Source: Triticum aestivum (lineage: Eukaryota; Streptophyta; Magnoliopsida; Poales; Poaceae). From it: a stretch of 64,000 nucleotides of DNA. Every line of letters starts with the position of its first letter. Within the stretch, counting starts at the first letter, position 1. Both the position numbers and the translations under genes were made by a program. The stretch covers positions 264,101,306 through 264,165,305 of the forward strand of contig NC_057807.1 of assembly GCF_018294505.1 (NCBI RefSeq), written 5' to 3'. Positions 46,997-57,197 of the stretch are shown one piece after another. Below the pieces are notes generated by a model. That model searched no databases. It saw only the letters and a list, made by a program, of their open reading frames with translations, and was not told the DNA's origin.

Positions 46997-49179
46997 ATGG
47001 CGTCTAGGGAGGGAAATTATCACCGTAGAGGTCCTTACTTTGATGGTACTAATTTTGCTAGTTGTAAGCATAAGATGAAAATGCATATTCTTGGACATAA
47101 CCCCGCCGTTTGGGCAATTATTTTTATTGGCTTGCAAGGTGAATTTTTCGATGGGAGAGAACCGAACCGTGAGCTAATGCGGAAGAATTGAAGATGCTGC
47201 AATACAATGCTCAAGCTTGCGATATCATCTTCAACGGATTGTGCCCCGAAGAATTCAACAAAATTAGTCGTCTTGAGAATGCAAAGGAAATTTGGGATAC
47301 TTTGATTGATATGCATGATGGTACCGAGTCCGTCAAGGAATCCAAGTTGGATGTTCTCCAAAGTCAGCTTGACAAGTTCAAAATGAAGGATGGTGAAGGT
47401 GTCGCTGAAATGTACTCTAGGCTTGCTCTTATCACAAATGAGATTGCCGGCTTAGGGAGTGAAGAGATGACCGACAAATTCATCATCAAGAAGATCTTAA
47501 GAGCATTGGATGGAAAGTATGATACCGTGTGCACATTGATTCAAATGATGCCAAACTACAAAGATCTCAAGCCAACGGAAGTCATTGGAAGAATTGTTGC
47601 TCATGAGATGTCACTCAAGGATAAGGAGGAACTTCACAACAAGTCAAGTGGTACTTACAAAGCCTCAAGTGAAGCCCCCACATCATCAAGTGAGAAACAA
47701 ACCTTCAATGAAGAATTGAGCTTAATGGTGAAGAACTTCAACAAATTCTACAAGAGTAGAAGCAAAGAAAGAATCTCCAAAGCAAGGTCTTACAATGACA
47801 AGAGATCTTCTAGTCGAGAGCGCAATTTCTACAATTGTGGGAGACCCGGACACTACTCCAATGAGTGTACGGCACCCTACAAAATAAGAGAAGATTCTCC
47901 AAGAAGAAGGAGCAAAAGAGAAGAATCACCACCAAGAGAGAGGAGGAGTAGAGATGATCGTTATGAACGAAGACCCTCACGGAGAAGTAAGGATTCGGAA
48001 AGGAAGGACAAGTCATCAAGGAGCTACACAAATGAAGACATCAAGCTCATGTTGGTGAATGGGTATCCGGCTCCGACTCCGACAATCACTCCGAGAGAAG
48101 CTATCACTCCGACTCCGAATATACTCAAGATGAAGGTGTTTCCGGTCTAGCACTTGTGTCAACCAACTCCTATGACATATTTGACTCACCAAATGAAGGT
48201 GTTGGAAGATCCTTCATGGCCAAAGGTCCAAAGGTAACACATCCCGAGTATGTTGATTTCAATAGTGATGAAGATGACTTGCTTGTGGATGATGATTTAC
48301 TTGTTGACAACTCTAGTGATGAATACTATGATGAAACATCAATTAATCATGCTAAACAAGATAAAACGAATGACAATGATAAGGAGAAGATTGAGCTACT
48401 AACTAAAGAATTAAACTCTCTTAAGTTAGCTCATGAAACTATCTACGAAGATCATCAAGAACTTTTAAGGGCTCATGAGAAGTTACGCTTTGAAAAGCTC
48501 AATCTTGAGCAAGAGCATGAGTTCTTAAAAGCAATCAATGATGATCTCCGCAAGAAAAGTTCTTCTTACATTGCCAAGCGTTTACTCTTATCTACTTACA
48601 TGCCTCAAGTCAGGTCTAGTAACAAGTACAAGAAAGATACTTCCTCTAGTAGTAACAATAATAATGTCAAATCCAATATTGTTGCTTCTAGTAGTTCTCT
48701 TGATTCCACTAATGATTCTCTTAGCCAAGTTACACTTGAGCAAGAAAATAGCTTATTGAAGGGAATTATAGAGAAGGGTGTTTACAAGAGCCATGCCGGG
48801 AGTAAGCAATTCGAGGAAATTGTACGCAAGCAAGGAAGGCACCGGAAGAATCAAGGTGTTGGTTTTGAATGAAAGTTCAATGCCAATGGAGTTGAGTGGG
48901 AAGAAGATCAATACCCCAAGACGAAGTTTGTTCCTCAACAAGAGAAGTATGATCCTACTTCCTTCAAGGGAACACAAGCTCAAGATGATCTTCCACCACA
49001 AGACCACAAGAACAAAGGCAAGGACAAGCTTCAAGAAGAGATTGATGCATTTGAAGAAGCACCTAAAGCCTCGTTCAAGTGGGTCCCCAAGACTACGTCA
49101 AGTTCTACTTCATCTAGTACAACTACAACTCCAAGGATTCCCATCAAGATGATGTGGATCCCGAAGAAGAAGAACTAGA
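46997..49179 (+). pseudogene. Element F gag, broken by frameshifts
   Basis: Starts MASREGNYHRRGPYFDGTNF, the usual opening of Sirevirus gag. It continues with AKEIWDTLIDMHDGTESVKE, SRLALITNEIAGLG, KILRALDGKYDTVCTLIQMM, an Arg/Ser-rich stretch, and a zinc knuckle whose first Cys is Phe (codon 47827-47829): FYNCGRPGHYSNEC. A long coiled-coil region follows (HEKLRFEKLNLEQEHEFLKA), then GSKQFEEIVRKQGRHRKNQG and a C-terminal KMMWIPKKKN at 49179. Frameshifts occur near 47178 and 48032, and a TGA at about 48870. Total about 727 codons, long for copia gag but usual for Sireviruses. It ends with a stop where pol should begin. Confidence 0.87.
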
Positions 49180-50039
49180 GAGTTCTTGAGGGTGACTCCG
49201 CCAACATTCTTCACTCATATCATTTTGGCAAGAACAAGTGCAATCAACTTCCACATCTTGCACTAGTTCAAGGAGTCACAAACCCTCATGTTGGTAAGGC
49301 AAGGGACAAGGTAACCTAATGATTTCATGGACATCATCTTGTGTGTGCATCACTCTATGTCTATGGATATTCTTGCTTGTTCCTTGTGGGACTAACCCAT
49401 GTAGGTAAGTTGAAAGTGCAACTCACTCCAAAGGATTGCTCCAAATGATCTACATCAACATTGAGCATCTACATCTTCAACACCTACATGAAGTCATCAT
49501 CGACAAAACCCAAGGTTAGTTCATCCCTCTAAAGGGGGATCTCACATCTAGGGGGAGCTTAACTCTAAGAATTGAGTCAAAGCAACTCTAATGGTGTGAA
49601 CACATTAATGCATTATGTAAAAGTGGTAACCCCACTTGAGCTTAAACGATGAGTATGACCTAAGATCAAATGTTCTCATTTGACTCCTAAGTCAATATAC
49701 TCATATATAGATGACCTAGTCATCGCAAATTGTTTGATAGATCCTAGAATTGGTTGTGCATGCTTTGCCACATATTTCATTTGCTATCTTATTGTGTGAG
49801 CATGTTGGTGCATATTTTACACATTCAAGGACATCCACTTGTTGTTTTGATTGTTTGGTTTCTTTTCTTTTTTCCAAGTGGATGGACAAGAATGCCTAAG
49901 AACCTTCTTTAGCTATCTATGCTTTTCTCATCTCAAACTCTATTCATGCTACATCACAAAATTTGATCAAGTCAGATTCGAACCACTCTGTGTGAGGAGC
50001 ACTCGGAGTCCCCGATTAGTCATAGACTTAAACTTCCAA
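49180..50039 (+). other. Element F spacer in place of pol
   Basis: About 860 bp, no gene. Related to the post-pol region of C (7750-8711 reversed), so pol was lost between gag and this point. Two polypurine-like tracts (AAAGGGGGATC near 49533, TAGGGGGAGC near 49550) are present. Confidence 0.7.
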
Positions 50040-50932
50040 AACCTATTTGTGATTCTCGGTCAGACCGATTCCTCCATTTCTGTCCTACCGAGATCACCAA
50101 GTTGATCTGAGTTTTCAATCTCGGTGCAACCGATTTGAACTATTCGGTCTCACCGATTTGCAGCAACTTAACACAGTTATGCATCTCGGTGCCACCGAGT
50201 TGTTCCACTCGGTCACACCGACAGGGTCGGGCTATATATAGCCACGGGCAAAAGTTTGGAAATTTCTCCGAAACCCTTCGCCCGCGCAACAGCTCGCTCT
50301 GCCATTGTGGTCTCCGGATCGTCTCCTCGCCGCCAGCAGCCTCCTGTCGCTGGTCTTCGCCGCCGTCAACGGAATTCGTCCCCGCCGTTGCCGCCATAGC
50401 AAGTCCACCGCCAAGTTAGGGTATGGACTTGATCTTTGTACTATCCACGTCTGATTCCTAGCACATTGTTTTCATATTGATTCTTGCCACGATTGAGATT
50501 CTTCTATCCAGCCAAAATAGTCCATAGATTACATGCGATTCAAATTTTTAGGGTTAGGTTTCCGCCGAAACCATCTCGGACCCACCGAGTTGAAAAACTC
50601 GGTCTCACCGATTTGGCTTATGCCATTGCACTAGTGACTCTCGGTTCGACCGAGAATTACTAATCGGTGCGACCGATTTGAGGATTCTGTGAAACCCTAG
50701 CAGTCTCGGTGCCACCGAACTGAAACTCGGTCCTACCGAGATCATCAGTTTAGGTTCCAAAACTGCTTCGGTATCACCAAGTTTGAAAATCAGTTGATCC
50801 GAAATGCTTTCTGTGGAAAACTAAAACTGAACTTTTGAATCATTCTTTTGGAAAAATCTCTGCATTTTGTGATGCTCATCTTTTCTATCTCATCTATAAC
50901 TCTTCACAGGGTCAGCAGTCAGCTTTTGCAGT
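50040..50932 (+). promoter_or_regulatory. Putative internal promoter and leader of element F env-position ORF
   Basis: Two clusters of TCGGTNNNACCGA palindromes (about 50056-50220 and 50574-50780, roughly 13 copies) surround a TATA-like CTATATATAGCC at 50232-50243 and a pyrimidine/GC-rich leader (50275-50400). A possible 3' splice site (TTCACAG, about 50910) precedes the ORF start at 50933. The layout copies that of the LTR promoter: palindromes, TATA, leader. Function is inferred from this resemblance only. Confidence 0.5.
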
Positions 50933-51742
50933 ATGTCTGATCAGAGTGACAGCCAGAACAGGTCAGAAGAGCACATGGACTTGAGTGAGGGCACTAGTCC
51001 CTTAACTTCAGATGATGGGAGCAGAAGTACTCCTAGCAATTTGCCTAAGGCTGCAACTAGGCAAAGGAGGAAAAGAACTTCAGATTCTGAGGATGAAGAT
51101 TACAAAGCTGAGGAAGATGAGGCCACTTCCAAGAAGGTGGTGCTCAAGAAAGAATATGGCTCTGCTCAGAGCACAAAGCCAGGTCTGAAGAAGAAAGTTC
51201 CTGCCAAGAGAACTCCAATGCCAAAGGCCGGGAAGTCCACTCAAGTGCCAGCTCAGGCTCAACCCAAAGAGGCACCTGCAAGGAAAGAAGCACCATCAAA
51301 ACCTCAGAAGGTCCCCACTGGTGCAACCATGAAGTTCACAATTGAATCAAAGGATGATGGTTATCAGGACAAGAAAAAGAAGAGAGCAAGAACCACAACT
51401 GCTAAGGTCCTTGGAAAGCCCTCAATGAGAAGGGATTCAGAAGAAGAGGAAGAGGATGTTGCACCAGCACCTAAGGCAGCTAAGCTTATGGGAGATGCAA
51501 TCAGGTCAGGGGCTGCAACATCCAAGCCCAAAGATGCACCCAAAGCTGCCTCCAAGGCCAAGCAAGATCCAAAGAGGAATACTAGGAGTATTCCAGCTAC
51601 TGAGAAGAACAAGGCCCCAGTGCCAAATGTTGCTGAAGAAGAGGATGAGGAAGGACAAGTCCTTAGAAAGCTCAAGCCCAAGATACCAGACCACAATGAT
51701 GCCCATCCTGTGGCTGAGGACATGAGAATCAGGAAGGATTAA
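50933..51742 (+). pseudogene. Element F env-position ORF, N-terminal part
   Basis: 269 codons from MSDQSDSQNRSEEHMDLSEG, rich in Lys, Ala, Pro and acidic runs (TSDSEDEDYKAEEDEA, DSEEEEEDVAPAPKAAK). It looks disordered and chromatin-protein-like, with several basic clusters that could be nuclear signals (KKKKRART). No signal peptide or membrane segment is visible. It ends by a frameshift near 51735; the other frame carries on into the next entry. Its position downstream of the missing pol corresponds to the env-like ORF of some Sireviruses. Confidence 0.72.
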
Positions 51743-53058
51743 GGCTGAGACTATGGAGGATGGAAGACCCATATGCTTCAAGGAGAAGAACTGCTGTTGA
51801 CTACAGGTTCCACACAAAGGAACAGTAGGACTTTTATGAGACCATTCTGTTGGACAAGAAGCCCATAGTCTGTGATATGAGGTGGGTTGACTGGAAATTC
51901 ATCAGGGAGAATGAGCAGCACTACCCTGGAGTGGAAGAGAGCTTTGTTCCATGTGGAGTTGCAGATTTTGTTGGACAGAAGTTCACCAACTGGAATGATG
52001 AGCTTATCATGCAGTTCTACTCCACAACACACTTTTACCGAGATGGTAGAATTGTTTGGATGTCTGAAGGTACAAGGTACCAATCCACTGTTGAAGAATG
52101 GGAAAGTCTGATAAATGCCCCCAAGGAAGAAGAGGATGACCTGGACATTTATGCAAAGAAGAAGTTGGGTCACAATTCAATGGCTCACATGTACAAGGAA
52201 ATTCCTGACAAGGCTGTAGAGACTCACAAGTTTGGATCAGTTCACTTTCTGCTGTCAGGGTTGGCAACCATAAATTGGATTCTGAGGCATACTTTGTTGC
52301 CCAAGTCTGGTGACCATAACATGATCAGAGGGCATGCCATCAACATGCTGCATGTGTTTGATGTGCCCCAGAAGTTCAAAGTCATGAGCCTCATAGTTGA
52401 AACAATCAAGAGGACTGCAGCAGATCAGAAGAGGAGCTGTGGATATGCACCTCAGATCCAGGAGTTGATTAACTCAAAGATGGGCACAGGGAAATATCAA
52501 TTGGATAAGGAACATTTTCCAATTTATCCAGACTTTGAGGACAATGAGGTTGTCATGAATGAAGATGATCCACAATCAGTTCAAGCTCAGGAGAAGAAGG
52601 AGAAGGATGCCAAGATGCCAACTCAAGAGGAGGCATCTAAGTATTTCTTGAAAACCAAACAAGAGCAGCCTGGTCACTTCATAGCATCAACTCTGAGGAT
52701 TGAGAAAGGGTTGGCCACCCTAACTCAAAACCAGGAGAGCCTGGAAAGAATCATGGAACAAAAATTCTATGATCTCGATGTCAAGGTAACTGAGATTCAG
52801 TCAGTTGTAGAGCAGCTGCAGGATGACATGCAGGAGAGGAAGGGCAAGACAACCACCAATGTGTTTGCAAGAGTGCCCAGAGCCCAGAGATCAGTTGCAG
52901 TGCCAGTGACAGACACTAGAGCAACAACTTCAGCACCAGCTACTGCCCCAACAGTTCCAGTGCAACCAGCTCCAGCATCCACTCCAGCACCCTCTACTTC
53001 AACTGAAGCCTTCGTCCAAGGAGCTATCAGGACACCACCACCAGAAGATCAAGCCTGA
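51743..53058 (+). pseudogene. Element F env-position ORF, C-terminal part
   Basis: After a frameshift and a TAG at about 51826, 402 codons are open from 51850. The globular part reads DMRWVDWKFIRENEQHYPGV, FTNWNDELIMQFYSTTHFYR, WMSEGTRYQSTVEEWESLI, INWILRHTLLPKSGDHNMI, FKVMSLIVETIKRTAADQ and CGYAPQIQELINSKMG. A coiled coil (QKFYDLDVKVTEIQSVVEQL) and a Pro/Ala/Thr tail follow. The pattern resembles the Athila ORF1 / plant retrotransposon ORF1 type of protein and not a viral glycoprotein. This relationship is inferred from pattern alone. The stop at 53056-53058 appears natural. Confidence 0.75.
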
Positions 53059-53576
53059 GAGTCGACCTAGCACTATGCATTTTCTATGAAATTTTTGGTA
53101 ACTTGTTGCCAAAGGGGGAGAAAAATGTATAGATCATAGGCTTCGAGAGAGAGAGAGTGTTGCTTTTGATCTCTCTTGCTTTATTTGGTGGTCTTTCAAA
53201 CTTTGTTTGCTTTTGGTTGAGATACTATGCTTGTGAGACATTGATGATCATGTGTTTGATCATAAGCTACATTGATGCATGCTTGATATTATCCTATTTA
53301 TCTTATGTGATCACTCACTATGCTTGGTGATGAGTGCATGTATTCATTGTATATTATTTTGAGCGCTCCACCAAGATGTATGTGACATGGAAGAGTAACC
53401 CATGAGCCTAATTCATTGTGCATTTGCAGTCCAAAGCAAATATTAACCCATGCACAAATTTGGGGGGAGTTCTTGCTTATCACATACTTCTCAAAGCGAC
53501 GATGTTATTCAATCTTATTATCATTTGTCGAAGCTTTGATCTATATGTTATCATCAATTACCAAAAAGGGGGAGAT
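53059..53576 (+). other. Element F 3' non-coding region with several polypurine tracts
   Basis: No gene. Three G-rich purine tracts: CAAAGGGGGAGAAAAA near 53110, TTTGGGGGGAG near 53459, and CAAAAAGGGGGAGAT at 53562-53576 directly before the 3' LTR. The last is the standard primer; multiple tracts here are a Sirevirus trait. Confidence 0.75.
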
Positions 53577-55260
53577 TGAAAGTGCAACTATCCCTAGGTG
53601 GTTTTGGTAATTCATAACAACATATATCTCATTGAGCTAATGCTATTCCAAGACTATTATTTCAGGAAAGCTCAATGAATGGCATGGCATGGATGATGAA
53701 AGTGGATCCCTCAAAATACTAAGGACAAAGGATTGGCTCAAGCTCAAAAGCTCAAGACTCTTCATTCTACATTTTAGTGATCCAAGATCACATTGAGTCT
53801 ATAGGAAAATCCAATACTATCAAGGAGGGATGAGGTGTTGCTTAATGAGCCTCTTGCTTCATGTGCTTACTGATATTCTCCAAAACCCTCAACTACTTTC
53901 CCACACCCACAAATGACCTAAACCCAAAGCCAAAATCGGTCACACCGAAACTTCCTATCCGGCGCCACCGATTCCAAAAGTCATAGCCACTGCCACAAAC
54001 CCTAAGCAAATCGGTCTTACCGATAGGGATCTCGGTATCACCGAGATGGGGTTGTAATCTCTCTGTTTCCCTTCATAACGTTTCGGTCTAACTAAAGTGA
54101 GTGATTGGTCCCACCGAGATTGCAATGTAAACTCTCTGTTTCCTTTTTGTAACATTTCGGTCTCACCGAAAAGAGCAAATCGGTCCCACCGAGTTTACCT
54201 GACCAACTCTCTGGAAAGCTTATTACCAAATCGGTCTCACCGAGTTTGTGTAATCGGTCTTACCAAGATTACGTTATGCCCTAACCCTAACCGAATCGGT
54301 CTCACCAAGATGCATGTCAGTCCCTCCGAAAATCACTAACGGTCACTAGGTTTACTAAATCGGTCCGACCGAGTTTAACAATTCGGTCCCATCGAGTTTT
54401 CTAAATTGTGTGTAACGGTTAGATTTTGTGTGGAGGCTATATATACCCCTCCACCTCCTCTTCATTCATGGAGAGCCATCAGAACGAACCTACACTTCCA
54501 ACTTACCATTTCTTAGAGAGAACCACCTACTCATGTGTTGAGGCCAAGATATTTCTTTCCTACCATATGAATCTTGATCTCTAGCCTTCCCCAAGTTGCT
54601 TTCCACTCAAATCTTCTTTTCACCAGATCCAAAACCTATGAGAGAGAGTTGAGTGTTGGGGAGACTATCATTTGAAGAACAAGAGCAAGGAGTTCATCAT
54701 CAACGCACCATTTGTTACTTCTTGGAGAGTGGTGTCTCCTAGATTGGCTAGGTGTCACTTGGGAGCCTCCGACAAGATTGTGGAGTTGAACCAAGGAGTT
54801 TGTAAGGGCAAGGAGATCGCCTACTTCGTGAAGATCTACCGCTAGTGAGGCAAGTCCTTCGTGGGCGACGGCCATGGTGGGATAGACAAGGTTGCTTCTT
54901 CGTGGACCCTTCGTGGGTGGAGCCCTCCGTGGACTCGCGCAGCCGTTACCCTTCGTGGGTTGAGGTCTCCATCAACGTGGACGTACGATAGCACCACCTA
55001 TCGGAACCACGCCAAAAACATCCGTGTCTCCAATTGTGTTTGAATCCTCCAAACCCTTCCCTTTACTTTCTTGCAAGTTGCATGCTTTAATTTCCGCTGC
55101 CTATATACTCTTTGCATGCTTGCTTGAATTGTGTGATGATTGCTTGACTTGTCCTAAAGTAGCTAAAATCTGCCAAACTCTAAAATTGGGAAAAGGTTAA
55201 GTTTTTTATTGGTCAAGTAGTCTAATCACCGCCCCTCTAGACATACTTCAAGGTCCTACA
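53577..55260 (+). repeat. Element F 3' LTR
   Basis: Pair of 45226-46911. The TATA motif is at 54437-54446. Several palindromes have lost CG dinucleotides relative to the 5' copy (for example near 54091 and 54306). Confidence 0.96.
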
Positions 55261-55265
55261 ACATC

Positions 55266-55896
55266 ACATGTCCAAATTCCAAACATGACATGTCCAAAAC
55301 ATGACATGTCCACATATCACATGCCCAGTTCAAATTCGCATATAAATTCAGCCTACCTAAATTTGCATATAAATTCAGCCTACCTAAATTTTCTTTAACA
55401 AGGATGTTGATTTGGACAATTGCTTAAATGCTGCCTTTTATTTTAACTACAATTGCTTAACCCTATATTTCTGTCCTATTTTAAAACCTAGCTAAATTCA
55501 TAACTAAATAGATAACCTAATTAACCTACTGCCCTAACTAAAACCTAAGTAAATTAACCAAAGAACCCTAGCTAGTAGAGAGAGGGGGGGTTTACAGAGG
55601 GTGCAGGGGCGAGGAGGCGGGCCCGACGACGGCCGAGGTTGGGAGGGGAGGAAGCAGAGGAGGGAGGCGTGGCGCGTCGGGGTCGGGGGCGAGCGTCGGG
55701 GTCAGGGGCGAGCGCCGGGCCGGGGGCGAGCGCCGGGGTCGGGGGTGAGTGTCGGGGTTAGGGGCGAGGGCAGAGTCGGGGGCGAGCAGGGGTCGAGGGC
55801 GAGCGCCGGGGCACGGCGGTGTGACGGGGGAAGAGAGAGTGGGGATTTGGGGGGGAAAGAGGCGGGATGAAGCAGAGAGAGTGAGGATTTTGGGTT
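55266..55896 (-). other. CACTA E intergenic region with G-rich minisatellite
   Basis: An AT-rich stretch with repeated ACATGACATGTCC units (55266-55320) leads to a GC-rich block. At 55676-55812 a degenerate unit of about 24 bp (GGGGTCGGGGGCGAGCGCCG) is repeated five to six times. On the minus strand it lies upstream of the CACTA second gene, where the promoter or first exon would be expected. A frame at 55601-55870 (plus) is low complexity and not called. Confidence 0.6.
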
Positions 55897-56040
55897 AAGT
55901 GGACGTAGCAGTAGCGCGTTTAGACCAAACGCGCTACTACTATTACAGGCAGCTATAGCGGTTTTTTATGGAAACCTCTACTGCTACCTTGACTAGTTGT
56001 AGCTCTTTTTCAGTAAACCGCTACTACTATAACTAGTTTT
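55897..56040. repeat. Subterminal-type repeats of the CACTA, internal
   Basis: At least five copies of the GCTACTACTA / TAGCAGTAGCG motif seen at the element end (40451-40710), here in both orientations between the transposase gene and the second gene. Confidence 0.7.
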
Positions 56041-56269
56041 CCTTTTTCTTTTCCTTTATTTTCTCTCACTTTTTTTTCCCGAGAGCAATGAACGAAGGGA
56101 AGGCGATATATATTGCATCATTTGATCGTTAAATATGTATACAAAATAGGAACATATATATTACATCATTGGACCCATGCATAATAATGGCCAAGTGTGT
56201 ATACAAAATAGGAACACATATATATATATATATATATATTACATCATTTGACCGATAACATACGGTTCC
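56041..56269. repeat. Short tandem duplication and (TA)n downstream of CACTA transposase
   Basis: A unit of about 75 bp containing GTATACAAAATAGGAACA and ATATTACATCATT is present twice (about 56110-56175 and 56190-56250), the second with an expanded TA run (56221-56240). It is the 3' flank of the transposase gene. Confidence 0.65.
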
Positions 56270-57197
56270 TCAGCGTTGACGTTTTCGTTTTTGAGTCAGC
56301 TTCTTTCCCTTCTTGTTCGTCGAAGAATAATTGAGCCCCTCATTGTGACTTTGCCTTTTCCATGGAGTTCGATTTTTCTTAGGCAATGTAGTATTGATTC
56401 TTCTTTTGATGTATACTTCATCATCGCTGTCATCTTCCCTCATTGGGTTGTCGTACTGATCGTAGTCTTCCTCGTTGGTGACTCCATTCATTCCAATGAT
56501 GTTCCTTTTGCCTCTCCTCATGACAACACGGCTGGGATTGTGCGGATCGGTTATGAAGAAGCATTGTGTCACATGCTTAGCGTGTACCCATGGCTCGTTT
56601 TTTGCGATAGCATTCACGGTAGCGCTCTTGGCGTCGGGTATAGTCATGGTAGTGAAAATCCGGTTTTCTCTTTCGACATTCTAGGCCCATCTGACACGGA
56701 ACATCGTCGTGTTGTGTAGTCCAGCGTAGTCAAGCTCCCAGATCTCCTCGACCCTTCCATAAAATCGTTCAGTTGCGCCGTTGTCGCTGCCGGTCATGCA
56801 TTCCATCGTCACCCTTGAGTTCTGATCATCACTGTCCATATCTTTGGCCTCCGTGTAGAACGTGTATCCGTTGATATCATATGCCTGATAGGTTACGAGG
56901 TCGGGCGAGGGGCCATGTGCTAAGGCGTATATGAGCAATCCTTCCGTAGAGCCCTCCTCCGGGGGATTAGCAATAATATGCTCTTTGAACCAATGCAGTA
57001 AAGTGGAGTTTGCTCTGTCAAAGTCGTTGCGTCGATCTGAGTATGCCACGTGCAGTTCCCTGCGACCATTGCAGTGACCTTCTCCTTCGAGCATCCCATC
57101 ATGCTTGTTAACGGGCAAACCAACACTAACACCAGGCGGCTGGTCTGCGCCATATAGAAAATTCTTGCAGAAAGAGATGCACTCTTGTGTCACATAG
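56270..57197 (-). pseudogene. CACTA E transposase, C-terminal fragment (TNP2/TNPD type)
   Basis: The minus strand encodes the C-terminal region of an En/Spm transposase (DUF4218/DUF4216 region): YVTQECISFCKNFLYGADQP, HCNGRRELHVAYSDRRNDFD, YQAYDINGYTFYTEAKDMDS, NSRVTMECMTG, ERFYGRVEEIWELDYAGL and FRVRWA. A TAG at 56681-56683 stands where Lys is usual, and the same frame continues NVERENR, TMTIPDAKSATVNAIAKNEP, VHAKHVTQCFFITDPHNPSR, VVMRRGKRNIIGMNGV with a basic tail. The N-terminal catalytic part is cut off by element G at 57198. Fragment, not functional as it stands. Confidence 0.86.

Larger units (their letters stand above)
45226..55260 (+). mobile_element. Element F: Sirevirus-like copia element without pol
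   Basis: 10,035 bp with LTRs at 45226-46911 (1,686 bp) and 53577-55260 (1,684 bp), both TGAAAGTGCAACTATCCC to AAGGTCCTACA, and duplication ACATC at 45221-45225 and 55261-55265. The internal region has a tRNA-Met primer site, a long gag (46997-49179), a non-coding spacer, and a broken env-position ORF (50933-53058). No protease, integrase, RT or RNase H is present. LTR and spacer sequences are related to element C. Rough visual comparison gives 40 or more LTR differences, many of them C/T or G/A. Copia assignment rests on the relation to C and the gag type. Confidence 0.93.
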
